NCBI GenBank assembly: GCA_040219575.1
Contig: JAVJSD010000051.1
Span: forward strand, 1-64,000
From: JAVJSD01 sp040219575
Lineage (GTDB): Bacteria; Planctomycetota; Planctomycetia; Pirellulales; Pirellulaceae
DNA length: 64,000 nt
Direction of reading: 5' to 3'
Positions 42,363-50,497 of the stretch are shown here, in pieces. A program made the translations under genes and the position numbers. A model generated the notes under the pieces. That model ran no database searches, was not told the origin of the DNA, and saw only the letters and a list, made by a program, of their open reading frames with translations. How positions within the stretch are numbered: position 1 is the first letter of the stretch; each line of letters begins with the position of its first letter.

Positions 42363-43481
42363 TCAGAGCATGTACACGCGATAGCGGCTCTTGTCGATCG
42401 ACTCGTCGAGTCCGAACGTCAACGAGTCTCCCGCCGGCGCGGACAGCGTCACGCCCTCGGCCGCCCTGACGGCGCGATAGGTTCTTCCAGAAATGGAGTC
42501 CGTCACGCGCGATCCGGTGGTGAGGTCGCCCCACACCACCGGCGCGGCGGGCTCCGAAGGCGCGACGGCCGCCTGCGGCGCCGCCGGCGATTCGACTGCC
42601 GGCGCGCGCACTTCTCGCCGCTTGACCAGCGTCACCTGGTTGCCGCGCTCGTTGAACTGCAACTCGTCCACGAAACTGCGCATCAACACCAGGCCGCGCT
42701 CCGTCTCGCGTTGCATGTACTCGGTCGAAGTGTCCTGAGCACCCGACGTATCGAATCCCGGCCCTTCGTCGCGAACCACGATCCGCGCCTCGTCGGAGGT
42801 CAGTGCAATGTCGACATGCAGCCGGCGTTCGCAATACGGCGGCTGCGTGCGACGCTGTTGGAACACGTCCGTATCGTCGCGGGGCAACTGCTCGGGACGG
42901 AGCTCCAGGTTCCCGCGAAACAGGGCGTTGAGCAGCGCCTGCTCGAGCGCCATGGCCAGCCGCACGCGGCCGGTCGCGTCGCACAATCCGACGCCGGCCG
43001 TCATCTGCTGCACGAGATCGACCAGCGGTCCGATCAATTCCGGAGAAGGCCCCAGCACGAAGCTGACTTCGTTGCGCTCCATGCACTCGATCAAGTCGTT
43101 GTGGGCGCGATCGGCGCGGACCAGTCCCAGAACGTCCTCCAGCACTTCGATCAACAAGGTCGAGAGCTGCGGCTTCGGCACGTAGCTGGCCGCCCCCAAT
43201 CGCAGCGCCTCCACCGCCAGCTTCTCGCTGCCCTCGGCCGTCATCAGCACCACCGGCAGCGCCGCCATCTGCTGGCGAATTCTTTGCAGCAGTTCGAGGC
43301 CGTCCATGCCCGGCATGCGGAGGTCGGTCAACACGACGTCGACCGGGCTCTCCGCCAGGCGCTCGAGCGCCTCTTCAGCGCTGGCGGCCGACACGACCTG
43401 CCAGTCGCCCGACCTGTGGAGCAGCCCTTCCACCAGGCGGCGTTCGACGGCGGAATCATCGACAAGCAAAACCTTCGGCAT
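42363..43481 (-). CDS. Receiver domain fused to an HATPase (anti-sigma kinase-like) domain
   Basis: A 372-residue protein. An N-terminal receiver (about 1-120) starts MPKVLLVDDSAVERRLVEG, with phospho-acceptor Asp in VVLTDLRMPGMDG and Lys in YVPKP. A GHKL ATPase domain of the RsbW/SpoIIAB type follows (about 150-290), with ALEQALLNALFRGN (N box) and VRDEGPGFDTS (G1). The C-terminal ~80 residues form a proline/alanine linker and a small beta domain. Phosphorylation of the receiver probably controls kinase or anti-sigma activity toward the convergent STAS protein. Confidence 0.87.
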   Translation of the reverse strand: MPKVLLVDDSAVERRLVEGLLHRSGDWQVVSAASAEEALERLAESPVDVVLTDLRMPGMDGLELLQRIRQQMAALPVVLMTAEGSEKLAVEALRLGAASYVPKPQLSTLLIEVLEDVLGLVRADRAHNDLIECMERNEVSFVLGPSPELIGPLVDLVQQMTAGVGLCDATGRVRLAMALEQALLNALFRGNLELRPEQLPRDDTDVFQQRRTQPPYCERRLHVDIALTSDEARIVVRDEGPGFDTSGAQDTSTEYMQRETERGLVLMRSFVDELQFNERGNQVTLVKRREVRAPAVESPAAPQAAVAPSEPAAPVVWGDLTTGSRVTDSISGRTYRAVRAAEGVTLSAPAGDSLTFGLDESIDKSRYRVYML

Positions 43482-43863
43482 GGGAAGTCCCTGGCAGGCC
43501 GCCCCCCGCTCGATTACGCTCCCAGCGTACCACGCGCGGGGGTGGATGCAATTGGAAAAAATGCGGCCAGGGGAGCGTTTTGCGGCGACCAACAACGTGC
43601 GATCGCCCCCAAGTCGTGTGTCGCCGATGCCGGCACGACACGCCGCCATGCGCTTCAACGTCGATCGTCGCGGATCGTCGCTCGGATCGTCGCGGTCGTC
43701 GCGCCGGTTGTGGATTGATCTTTTCGGCGCCTGCCGATTCTGGTACTTACCCCGTTCCGAAATCACCGGCTGGGTTTGCGCGCGGCTCAAGTTCGCGTCG
43801 CTGCCTCTTATCTCGAGCCGGACGGCAATTCGTCTACTTCTAGTCTCTTTGGGACGCGAATCG

Positions 43864-46149
43864 ATGTTCAAATCGAAAAAGCGCTGGCTGCTGCTTTCTA
43901 TCGGATCGTTGACTCTTGCCGCGGCGGGAACCGCCGCCGTCGGAGTGGGGCGAAACTATTTCGACCTGCCCACGCTGGTGGGCAAGTCTGCGGACGAGTC
44001 GCCGACTTCCGCCGCCAATCCGCCCGCCGCACCCGCGGCGGACGCGACCACCTCACCCGGCGCGCCCAACCCGACGGAATTCGGCGCGGCGCCGAAACGA
44101 CCGCCGGTGGGCGGTGAACTTGCCGGCGACTCTCCCGCGCGCTATCCGTCGTCGTCGCCTTCCGTCTACCCGGCCGACGACCAGCCTCCGACCGTGCGTT
44201 TCAACGACGACGGTTCGTATCGCCCCGGCGCCGCCGCGCCGGTGCAGGCGGGACTGCAAGACGCTTCGCCCAGCCCGGCGAACCCGTCTCCGCCCACGCC
44301 CACACCGGCGGGCGGAGATTTTGGCGGTGGGCCCCCCTCCTCGCAACGATTCCTGCCTCCTGCTCCCGCTCCGATGCCGGCCGACGATGGCGCGTCCGCA
44401 ACGCAATCGGTCGTCTCCAGTTCGCGGCTGCGCCGAAGTGTTGATCCGCCCGCCGATCCCAGCGCCGCCTACGGCAGCGCCGGCGACAACGGCGTCGCCA
44501 GCGACAACGGCGGCGCCCCGGTGTACGCGGCCGGAGGTGAACAGAACGTCCCTTTCGACAACCGTCCGCGGGCAACCGCTCCGGTCAGTGCGCCTCCGGT
44601 CAGCGCGCCTCCGGCCCGCTTCGAAGGTGGCTACGGTCGTTCGCTTGCCGACGCCGGGCCGTCCGACGCTGCGTCGGGCTATGGCCGCCAGGAACTTAGT
44701 GAACCCGGTTACGGCGCCAGCTACAACGCGGCGCCGGCGACAGGCGGTGGGGCGGCGGAGCCCGGTCCTAAGCAACTCGAGGGCGTGCAAAGTCCCTCGC
44801 TGACCATCGAGAAGATCGCGCCGCCGGAAATCCAGGTCGGTCGGCAGACGACCTTCACCATCAAGGTCCGCAACGTCGGCCAGGCCGACGCCGAGCGGGT
44901 CGTGGTGTTCGATCAGCCGCCGCGCGGCACACGCTATGTCGGTTCGTCGCCCGAGGCGGCGCGGGCCCCCGACGGTTCGCTGATGTGGCAGATCGGCTCG
45001 CTCAAGCCCGGCGAGGAAAGCACGATCGCCATGCAACTCGTGCCGCAGCAGGAAGGCCAGATCGGCAGCGTGGCCCAAGTCGCCTTCGCCGCCCACGCTT
45101 CCGCCAGCACCATCTGCACCAAGCCGCTGCTGACCGTCGAACAGTCGGGGCCTTCGAGCGTGTTGATCGGCGAAAGCGTCAACCTCACGATCACGATCAC
45201 CAATCCCGGCACGGGCGTGGCCGCGGGCGTGACCTTGGAAGAGGACGTGCCCGACGGGCTCTCGCACGCCGCCGGCAACGAATTGGAGTACGAACTGGGC
45301 GACCTGCGCCCCGGCGAATCGCGCAAGCTCGAACTGACGCTCAAGGCCGACAAGCCAGGCTTGATCAGCAACTTGCTGGTCGTCCGCGGCGAGGGCAACC
45401 TGGTGGCGGAAGACCGCTTGGAGCTGGAAGTCATCGCCCCGCAATTGGACGTGGCGCTGACCGGCCCCAGCAAACGCTATCTCGAACGGCAGGCCACCTA
45501 CAGCGTGCGGGTGCAGAACCCCGGCACGGCGCCGGCCACCAACATCGAACTGGTCGCCTACCTGCCCAAGGGGCTGAAGTACGTCTCGACCGACAACCAG
45601 GGTCAGTACGACGCGCAGAATCACGCCGTCTACTGGAGCCTGGAGGAACTGCCGCCGCGGATGAACGGCGAGGTGACCGTCACCGCGCTGCCGGTGGAAA
45701 CGGGCCAGCAGAAGCTGCGTGTGGAAGGACGGGGCGACCTTGGTCTCTCGGCCGCCTACGATCAGCAGGTGACCGTCGAGGGCCTGGCGGAACTCTTCTT
45801 CCAGGTGGCCGACAGCGCCGACCCGATCGAGGTCGACAGTGAAACCGAGTACGAGATCCGGCTGATCAACCAGGGATCGAAGACCGACACGAACGTCCGC
45901 GTCTCCGCCCGACTGCCGTTCGAGCTGAAACCGATCTCGGGCGACGGTCCCACGCGGGTTCAAATTCAGGGACAGGACATCTTCTTCGAACCGCTGGCGA
46001 GGCTCGCCCCGAAGGACTCGGCGGTGTTCAAGGTCCGCGTCCAGGGCAAGGCCATGGGCGACCACCGCATCAGCGTGTCGGTCGTCAGCGACGAGGTGCC
46101 CAAGGCCGTCACCAAGGAAGAGAGCACCCGCGTCTACCTCGATCAATAG
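43864..46149 (+). CDS. DUF11-repeat envelope protein
   Basis: A 761-residue protein. An N-terminal hydrophobic segment (WLLLSIGSLTLAAAGTAAVGV) serves as signal or anchor. Residues ~40-310 are a low-complexity Pro/Ala/Gly/Ser region, probably disordered and wall-crossing. Residues ~315-760 contain four DUF11/CARDB-like beta-sandwich repeats (IQVGRQTTFTIKVRNVGQAD; VLIGESVNLTITITNPGTG; YLERQATYSVRVQNPGTAP; VDSETEYEIRLINQGSKTD). Such repeats are found in large planctomycete surface proteins and chlamydial OmcB-like proteins. It probably has a structural role in the envelope. The ATG at 43864 is followed by KSKKR, a normal n-region. Confidence 0.83.
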   Translation: MFKSKKRWLLLSIGSLTLAAAGTAAVGVGRNYFDLPTLVGKSADESPTSAANPPAAPAADATTSPGAPNPTEFGAAPKRPPVGGELAGDSPARYPSSSPSVYPADDQPPTVRFNDDGSYRPGAAAPVQAGLQDASPSPANPSPPTPTPAGGDFGGGPPSSQRFLPPAPAPMPADDGASATQSVVSSSRLRRSVDPPADPSAAYGSAGDNGVASDNGGAPVYAAGGEQNVPFDNRPRATAPVSAPPVSAPPARFEGGYGRSLADAGPSDAASGYGRQELSEPGYGASYNAAPATGGGAAEPGPKQLEGVQSPSLTIEKIAPPEIQVGRQTTFTIKVRNVGQADAERVVVFDQPPRGTRYVGSSPEAARAPDGSLMWQIGSLKPGEESTIAMQLVPQQEGQIGSVAQVAFAAHASASTICTKPLLTVEQSGPSSVLIGESVNLTITITNPGTGVAAGVTLEEDVPDGLSHAAGNELEYELGDLRPGESRKLELTLKADKPGLISNLLVVRGEGNLVAEDRLELEVIAPQLDVALTGPSKRYLERQATYSVRVQNPGTAPATNIELVAYLPKGLKYVSTDNQGQYDAQNHAVYWSLEELPPRMNGEVTVTALPVETGQQKLRVEGRGDLGLSAAYDQQVTVEGLAELFFQVADSADPIEVDSETEYEIRLINQGSKTDTNVRVSARLPFELKPISGDGPTRVQIQGQDIFFEPLARLAPKDSAVFKVRVQGKAMGDHRISVSVVSDEVPKAVTKEESTRVYLDQ

Positions 46150-46183
46150 CACCATCGAGACGCTCGCAAGAACGGAATCCATC

Positions 46184-46221
46184 GGGCTGGAAGCTTTCAA
46201 AGTTTCCAGCCCGTTTTTTTT
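46184..46221 (+). terminator. Rho-independent terminator after the DUF11 gene
   Basis: GGGCTGGAA and TTCCAGCCC form a 9-bp stem around a short loop, followed by GTTTTTTTTG. It lies 35 bp past the stop codon and is the clearest intrinsic terminator of the window. Confidence 0.9.
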
Positions 46222-46325
46222 GTTCGTTGGACTGGCAGCAACCGGCAGTCTGTCGCACCGTCGCGACATTTATGGGCGACCGCGGGATGGAAGGGCAATT
46301 GCCGCAACTTGTGTGGTTGCGGCGA

Positions 46326-46407
46326 CCTACAAGTACGCAGCGCGAGCAAGTGAGTGTCTCCGCAGGGCTCCAGTCGCAACGCACTCGCTCGCGCGTCGTG
46401 CTTGTAG
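46326..46407. repeat. Long imperfect hairpin with CTACAAGYACG arms
   Basis: CTACAAGTACGCAGCGCGAG (from 46326) pairs with the sequence ending in GTCGTGCTTGTAG at 46407. A related arm is at 54335-54360. It is in the non-coding gap between the DUF11 terminator and the cupin gene. Confidence 0.8.
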
Positions 46408-46515
46408 CGGCGACACGTAACGAAGGCATTGGCTCGGGCCGGAGGAGATTTCGCTTTCGCCAGGCAACCCCCTAGAATTGAGAGAGGGCCGCATCTCAAA
46501 CTAAGGAGGAACGCC

Positions 46516-46935
46516 ATGGCGATGGAACACGCGCAAGCCGGCGAACTGGTCAATGTCCGGCCGCTGGGCGAGGCGCTCGCCGCGTCGCGCACCACAACGC
46601 TTGTAAAGACCGACGAGTTGGAACTCATCCGCCTGGTGCTTCCCGCCGGCAAGTCGCTGCCCACGCACCAAGCGCCAGGACTGCTCATCGTGCAATGTCT
46701 CGAAGGGAAGATCGAGTTCGAATGTTGCGGCCGCACCCACACGCTGCAGGCCGGCGACTTGCTCCATTTGCCGCCGGGCCAGTCGCACGCCGTAAAGACA
46801 ATCGAGGCGGGTTCGTTGCTGCTGACGATCGTCGCCGTGGCGGCGTCGCCAAGCAAGGACGAAGTGCAGGAGGCCTCGGAAGAATCGTTCCCCGCCAGCG
46901 ATCCGCCCGCCTGGACCGGCGTTACCGGACCGTGA
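46516..46935 (+). CDS. Small cupin-domain protein
   Basis: A 139-residue protein with a single cupin barrel (about 30-110): LPAGKSLPTHQAPGLLIVQ is cupin motif 1 with a reduced set of metal ligands, and LQAGDLLHLPPGQSHAVK covers motif 2. The C-terminal tail is acidic and ends ESFPASDPPAWTG, a short motif shared by many small bacterial proteins. An excellent Shine-Dalgarno (AAGGAGGA, 46503-46510) precedes the ATG. Ligand and role are unknown. Confidence 0.85.
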   Translation: MAMEHAQAGELVNVRPLGEALAASRTTTLVKTDELELIRLVLPAGKSLPTHQAPGLLIVQCLEGKIEFECCGRTHTLQAGDLLHLPPGQSHAVKTIEAGSLLLTIVAVAASPSKDEVQEASEESFPASDPPAWTGVTGP

Positions 46936-46951
46936 CGTCCTCCCAACAACA

Positions 46952-47045
46952 CGTAGCAGAAGTCGTGAGACTTCTGGAAGGATCGTCGTCGTCGCGAATT
47001 CTCGAACGCTCACGAACTTTCACGAGTTCAGCTGCCGCTTCTCTC
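46952..47045. repeat. REP-B hairpin and related half copy
   Basis: GTAGCAGAAGTC-GTGA-GACTTCT is at 46953-46974, with a diverged half copy (CTTTCACGAGTTCAGCTGC) at 47015-47033, between the cupin and sigma factor genes. Confidence 0.75.
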
Positions 47046-47153
47046 GGCGACCGCCGGTGAGGACGCGACCGCGTCGCACCGCCTGTAGGAGTTGTCTTCA
47101 CCAGGAGTTAAACTAGGGACGGTATCCTGACGCTCACCGCGACGGAGACGACC

Positions 47154-47771
47154 GTGCCCTACGACGACGAAGACATCACCGCCTGGATCGGCCGATTGAA
47201 GGAAGGCGACAACCGCGCCGCCGCCGCGATCTGGCAGCAGTATTTCGACAAGCTCGTGCGACTGGCCCGGCGGAAGCTGGAAGGCATGCCTCGCCGCGAC
47301 GTGGACGAAGAAGACGTCGCCCTGAGCGCCATCAACAGCCTTTGCGCCCGCGCGGCCGACGACCGCTTCGCCCGGCTCAACGACCGCCACGACTTGTGGA
47401 AGCTGCTGGTCACCATCACGGCCCGCAAGGCCTTTGCTCAGCAGAAGCGGCACCGCACGCAGAAGCGGGGGGGAGGCAACGTCCGCGGCGATTCGATCTT
47501 CATCAGCCCCAACAGCGATCAGCGCGACGCGGGGATGGCCCAGGTGCTCGGCAGCGAGCCGTCGCCCGAATTGGCGGCCATGGTGGCCGAGACCTGCAAC
47601 GAACTGCTCGCCCGCCTGGGGGACGAGTCCCTGCAAACGGTGGCTCGTCTGAAAATGGAAGGCTACTCCAACGACGAGATCGCCGAACAGCTCAGCTGCA
47701 CCACGCGAACGGTGGAGCGGAAGCTGAATCTGATTCGCTCGAAGTGGACGCCCGAAGCGCCCGAGAATTGA
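47154..47771 (+). CDS. ECF-type RNA polymerase sigma factor
   Basis: A 205-residue sigma-70 family protein of the planctomycete ECF-like group. Region 2 covers about 8-100 (ITAWIGRLKEGDNRAAAAIWQQYFDKLVRLARRKL; LWKLLVTITARKAFAQQKRH) and region 4 about 140-200 (DESLQTVARLKMEGYSNDEIAEQLSCTTRTVERKLNLIR) with a helix-turn-helix. The start is GTG (47154-47156). There is no anti-sigma gene next to it; the STAS/kinase pair at 41983-43481 is about 3.7 kb away. Confidence 0.88.
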   Translation: MPYDDEDITAWIGRLKEGDNRAAAAIWQQYFDKLVRLARRKLEGMPRRDVDEEDVALSAINSLCARAADDRFARLNDRHDLWKLLVTITARKAFAQQKRHRTQKRGGGNVRGDSIFISPNSDQRDAGMAQVLGSEPSPELAAMVAETCNELLARLGDESLQTVARLKMEGYSNDEIAEQLSCTTRTVERKLNLIRSKWTPEAPEN

Positions 47772-47834
47772 ATCTCGGCAATTTCCGCGTGTTCGGCAAG
47801 CTGTGCGGTTTGCGCGGCATCGGGCTCGTCGGTC

Positions 47835-47902
47835 GAGATGGCGCGTCTGCCGAGATGGCCCGTCTGCCAAGATGGCCCGTCTGCCAAGATGGCCCGGACT
47901 GG
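47835..47902. repeat. 17-bp tandem repeat, four units
   Basis: Four 17-bp units of the form AAGATGGCCCGTCTGCC (47835-47851, 47852-47868, 47869-47885, 47886-47902), with the first and last slightly changed, lie between the sigma factor and the lipoprotein gene. Confidence 0.92.
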
Positions 47903-48070
47903 CGAGATGAAGGTCACGATGGACGACGTTTTGGCCGATCTTGACCTTGAGCGCGGGAATTGCGACCATTCGCCTCCGGTCTGTAGCCAGGCTTGTCGCC
48001 TCTCGCATCGATGCGGTTTTCCCGCGGGCGGAAAACCAGCCGGAATCCTTACTCCGCGCGGCCACCTCCG

Positions 48071-48691
48071 ATGAGCGTACCTGTTCGAACCACCGTGTTT
48101 GTCGGCGCGTTGCTGACCCTCTTCGCGGCCGGTTGCCGGTCTCCCTACTACGCCGACCGCGGCGCGGCCGCCGGCGGTTTAACCGGCGCGGCGCTGGGCG
48201 CGGTGATCGGAGAACACAACGACAACCCGTTGGCCGGCGCCATCATCGGCGGCGCGGTGGGCACTTTAACAGGCGCCGCGGTCGGCGACGCCATCGACTC
48301 CGACATCGCCCGCAACGACGCCATCATCCAACAGCAACTCGGCCGACGCCTGGCGGGGGCGGTCACGTCCAGCGACGTGATCCAGATGACGCACGCGGGA
48401 CTGGGCGAGGACGTCATCGTGACCCATATCCGCGCCAACGGCGTGGCGCAGCGGCCCAGCGTGCAGGAGATGATCGCGCTCAAAAACCAGGGCGTCAGCG
48501 ACGCGGTGATCAACGCCCTGCAAAGTCAGCCGCCGATTCAATCGACCGGCGCACCTCCCACCGGGCAGCCGGTGGTGATCCAGGAGCATCATTACGTGGC
48601 TCCGCCGTATTGGGGACCTCGCCACTGCTATCATCACCATCCCCACTACCGTCGCAGCGGTGTGAGCTGGGGCGTCAGCTTCGGCCACTAG
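48071..48691 (+). CDS. Glycine-zipper lipoprotein
   Basis: A 206-residue protein with a lipoprotein signal (TTVFVGALLTLFAAGC, lipobox FAAGC). Residues ~30-80 form a glycine-zipper region (GAAAGGLTGAALGAVIG; GAIIGGAVGTLTGAAVGDAI) that probably inserts in or packs on membranes. A helical region with VIQMTHAGLGEDVIVTHI and MIALKNQGVSDAVINAL follows, then a His/Tyr/Pro-rich C-terminal tail that may bind metal. Met at 48071-48073 is chosen because the signal starts there. Confidence 0.83.
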   Translation: MSVPVRTTVFVGALLTLFAAGCRSPYYADRGAAAGGLTGAALGAVIGEHNDNPLAGAIIGGAVGTLTGAAVGDAIDSDIARNDAIIQQQLGRRLAGAVTSSDVIQMTHAGLGEDVIVTHIRANGVAQRPSVQEMIALKNQGVSDAVINALQSQPPIQSTGAPPTGQPVVIQEHHYVAPPYWGPRHCYHHHPHYRRSGVSWGVSFGH

Positions 48692-48708
48692 GCATTGTCC
48701 GGAACCTC

Positions 48709-48921
48709 GTAGCGGAAGTCGTGAGACTTCTAAACGCTCAGACGTCGTCACGAACTGCTGAACTCTCACGAGTTCAGCTACTCGAAGATCAAGCCGTCAC
48801 AAAGCACGAGGCATTGGCCGGAACCTCGTAGCGGAAGTCGTGAGACTTCCGACGGCATTGAAAACGAGGAACTCTCGGCGCCACGGCTGAACATTCAGAA
48901 GTCGCACGACTTCTGCTACGA
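48709..48921. repeat. REP-B cluster, three hairpins plus half copies
   Basis: REP-B hairpins occur at 48709-48730 and 48828-48850 (GTAGCGGAAGTC-GTGA-GACTTC) and inverted at 48894-48919 (AGAAGTC-GCAC-GACTTCTGCTAC). CGAACTCTCGCGAGTTCG-type half copies lie between and after them. The 310 bp gap 48692-49001 has no gene. The phrase GCATTG-CCGGAACCTCGTAGC occurs twice, so the unit has been duplicated. Confidence 0.88.
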
Positions 48922-49001
48922 ATTTCCGAACTCTCGCGAGTTCGGCCACCCAAGAACCAGCACGACAACCACGTCGAGCGGTCGAGTGAGTGCGCCGCGC
49001 A

Positions 49002-50495
49002 TCAGGCGAGGATGTCTTCGGCGACGTGACCGGCGACGTCGGTCAGGCGGAAGTCGCGGCCGGCGTAGCGGAAGGTGAGCCGCTCGTGGTTCAGGCCCAA
49101 CAGGTGCAGCATCGTGGCGTGCAGGTCGTGCACGTGCATCTTATCCACCGCCGCGTAGTAGCCGTAGTCGTCGGTCGCGCCATAGGCGTAACCCCCCTTC
49201 ACGCCGCCGCCGGCCATCCACATCGTGAAGCCGTGCGGATTGTGATCGCGGCCGTCGTTTCCTTGCGCCGTCGGCGTGCGGCCGAATTCGCCGCCCCATA
49301 GCACGAGCGTATCCTTCAGCAGGCCGCGCGCCTTCAGGTCGGTGAGGAAGCCGGCGATCGGCTTGTCGACCTCGGCGGCGTTCTTGGTATGGCCTTGATA
49401 GAGGTTGCTGTGCTGGTCCCACTGCACCTCGCTGTCGCTGTGGGTGACCTGCACGAACCGCACGCCGCGCTCCAGAAAGCGCCGCGCCATCAGGCATTGC
49501 CGGCCGAAGTCCTCGGTCACCGGGTCGTCGACGCCGTACAGCTTGCGGGTGGCCTCGGTCTCGTCCGCCAGATCCTGCACCTCCGGCATCGCCGTCTGCA
49601 TGCGATAGGCGAGTTCAAACGAATTCAAACGCCCTTCGAGCGCCTGATCGCGACCGACGTTTTGCAGGTGGTCGCGGTTCATGGCGGCGATCAGATCGAG
49701 TTGCTTTCGCTGCAACGCGGGAGAGATCCGCGCGTTGCGGATATGCTTCACTTGAGCCGCCGACGCCGCCAGGCTGGCGTTGCCGATCGGGGTTCCCTGG
49801 CAATGCGCCGGAAGAAACGCCGCTCCCCAATTGTTCACCCCGCCGTGGGCCAGCGTGGGGCAGATCGTCACGAAAGCCGGCAGATTCTGGTTTTCGGTCC
49901 CCAGTCCGTAAGTCACCCACGCTCCCATGCTGGGCCGCACGAACTGGTCGCTGCCCGTATGCAGCTTGAGCAGCGCGCCGCCGTGGGCCGGATTCGTGCC
50001 ATGCACGCTGCGCAATATGCACAAGTCGTCGACGTGCTGGGCCACATGCGGAAACAACTCGCTCACCGGCAGGCCGCTCTCGCCGTAGCGGCGAAACTTC
50101 CAGGGCGACTTCAGCAGGGCGCCCTGCTTGGCGAACGTCACCTTCGGCAAGTCGAACGGCGGCGGCTGACCGTGGTCGCGATCCAACAGCGGCTTGGGAT
50201 CGAACGTATCGACGTGCGACGGGCCGCCCTTCATGAACAAGAACACGATCCGCTTGGCCCGAGCCGGCAAATGCGGGGGCTTGGGCGCCAGCGGGCCGCG
50301 CGGGGCGGCCGCCGCTTTGGCATCCCCGCCGAGCGCGTTCTCGCCCGACGTCTCCCCGCCAAGCGCCTCTTCGCCAAACGTCTGCTCGCCAAGCAACGCG
50401 CTGAGGGCCAGATGACCGAAGCCCACCGCCGAGGTCATCAACAACCGACGACGGGTCGGCAGCAGCGCTTGCTCGTTGATCTTCTGCGTATCCAT
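49002..50495 (-). CDS. DUF1501 protein (Tat-exported)
   Basis: A 497-residue protein of the DUF1501 family, related to sulfatases/alkaline phosphatases. A twin-arginine-type signal, TRRRLLMTSAVGFGHLALSALL, is near the N-terminus. MKGGPSHVDTFDPKP is the family signature, and VLWGGEFGRTP and GRDHNPHGFTMWMAGGG lie near the C-terminus. It is the usual partner of a DUF1549/DUF1553 cytochrome in planctomycetes; here the cytochrome gene ends 2 bp upstream. An EALGGETSGENALGGD low-complexity stretch follows the signal. The biochemical role is unknown. Confidence 0.92.
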   Translation of the reverse strand: MDTQKINEQALLPTRRRLLMTSAVGFGHLALSALLGEQTFGEEALGGETSGENALGGDAKAAAAPRGPLAPKPPHLPARAKRIVFLFMKGGPSHVDTFDPKPLLDRDHGQPPPFDLPKVTFAKQGALLKSPWKFRRYGESGLPVSELFPHVAQHVDDLCILRSVHGTNPAHGGALLKLHTGSDQFVRPSMGAWVTYGLGTENQNLPAFVTICPTLAHGGVNNWGAAFLPAHCQGTPIGNASLAASAAQVKHIRNARISPALQRKQLDLIAAMNRDHLQNVGRDQALEGRLNSFELAYRMQTAMPEVQDLADETEATRKLYGVDDPVTEDFGRQCLMARRFLERGVRFVQVTHSDSEVQWDQHSNLYQGHTKNAAEVDKPIAGFLTDLKARGLLKDTLVLWGGEFGRTPTAQGNDGRDHNPHGFTMWMAGGGVKGGYAYGATDDYGYYAAVDKMHVHDLHATMLHLLGLNHERLTFRYAGRDFRLTDVAGHVAEDILA

Positions 50496-50497
50496 CG

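Noticed and set aside
46429..46515. Upstream extension of the cupin gene
   Set aside because: The strong AAGGAGGA immediately before 46516 defines the start; upstream codons look non-coding.
48709..48921. CRISPR or attachment site in the REP-B cluster
   Set aside because: Hairpins alternate in orientation with unequal spacing; no integrase or tRNA is adjacent.
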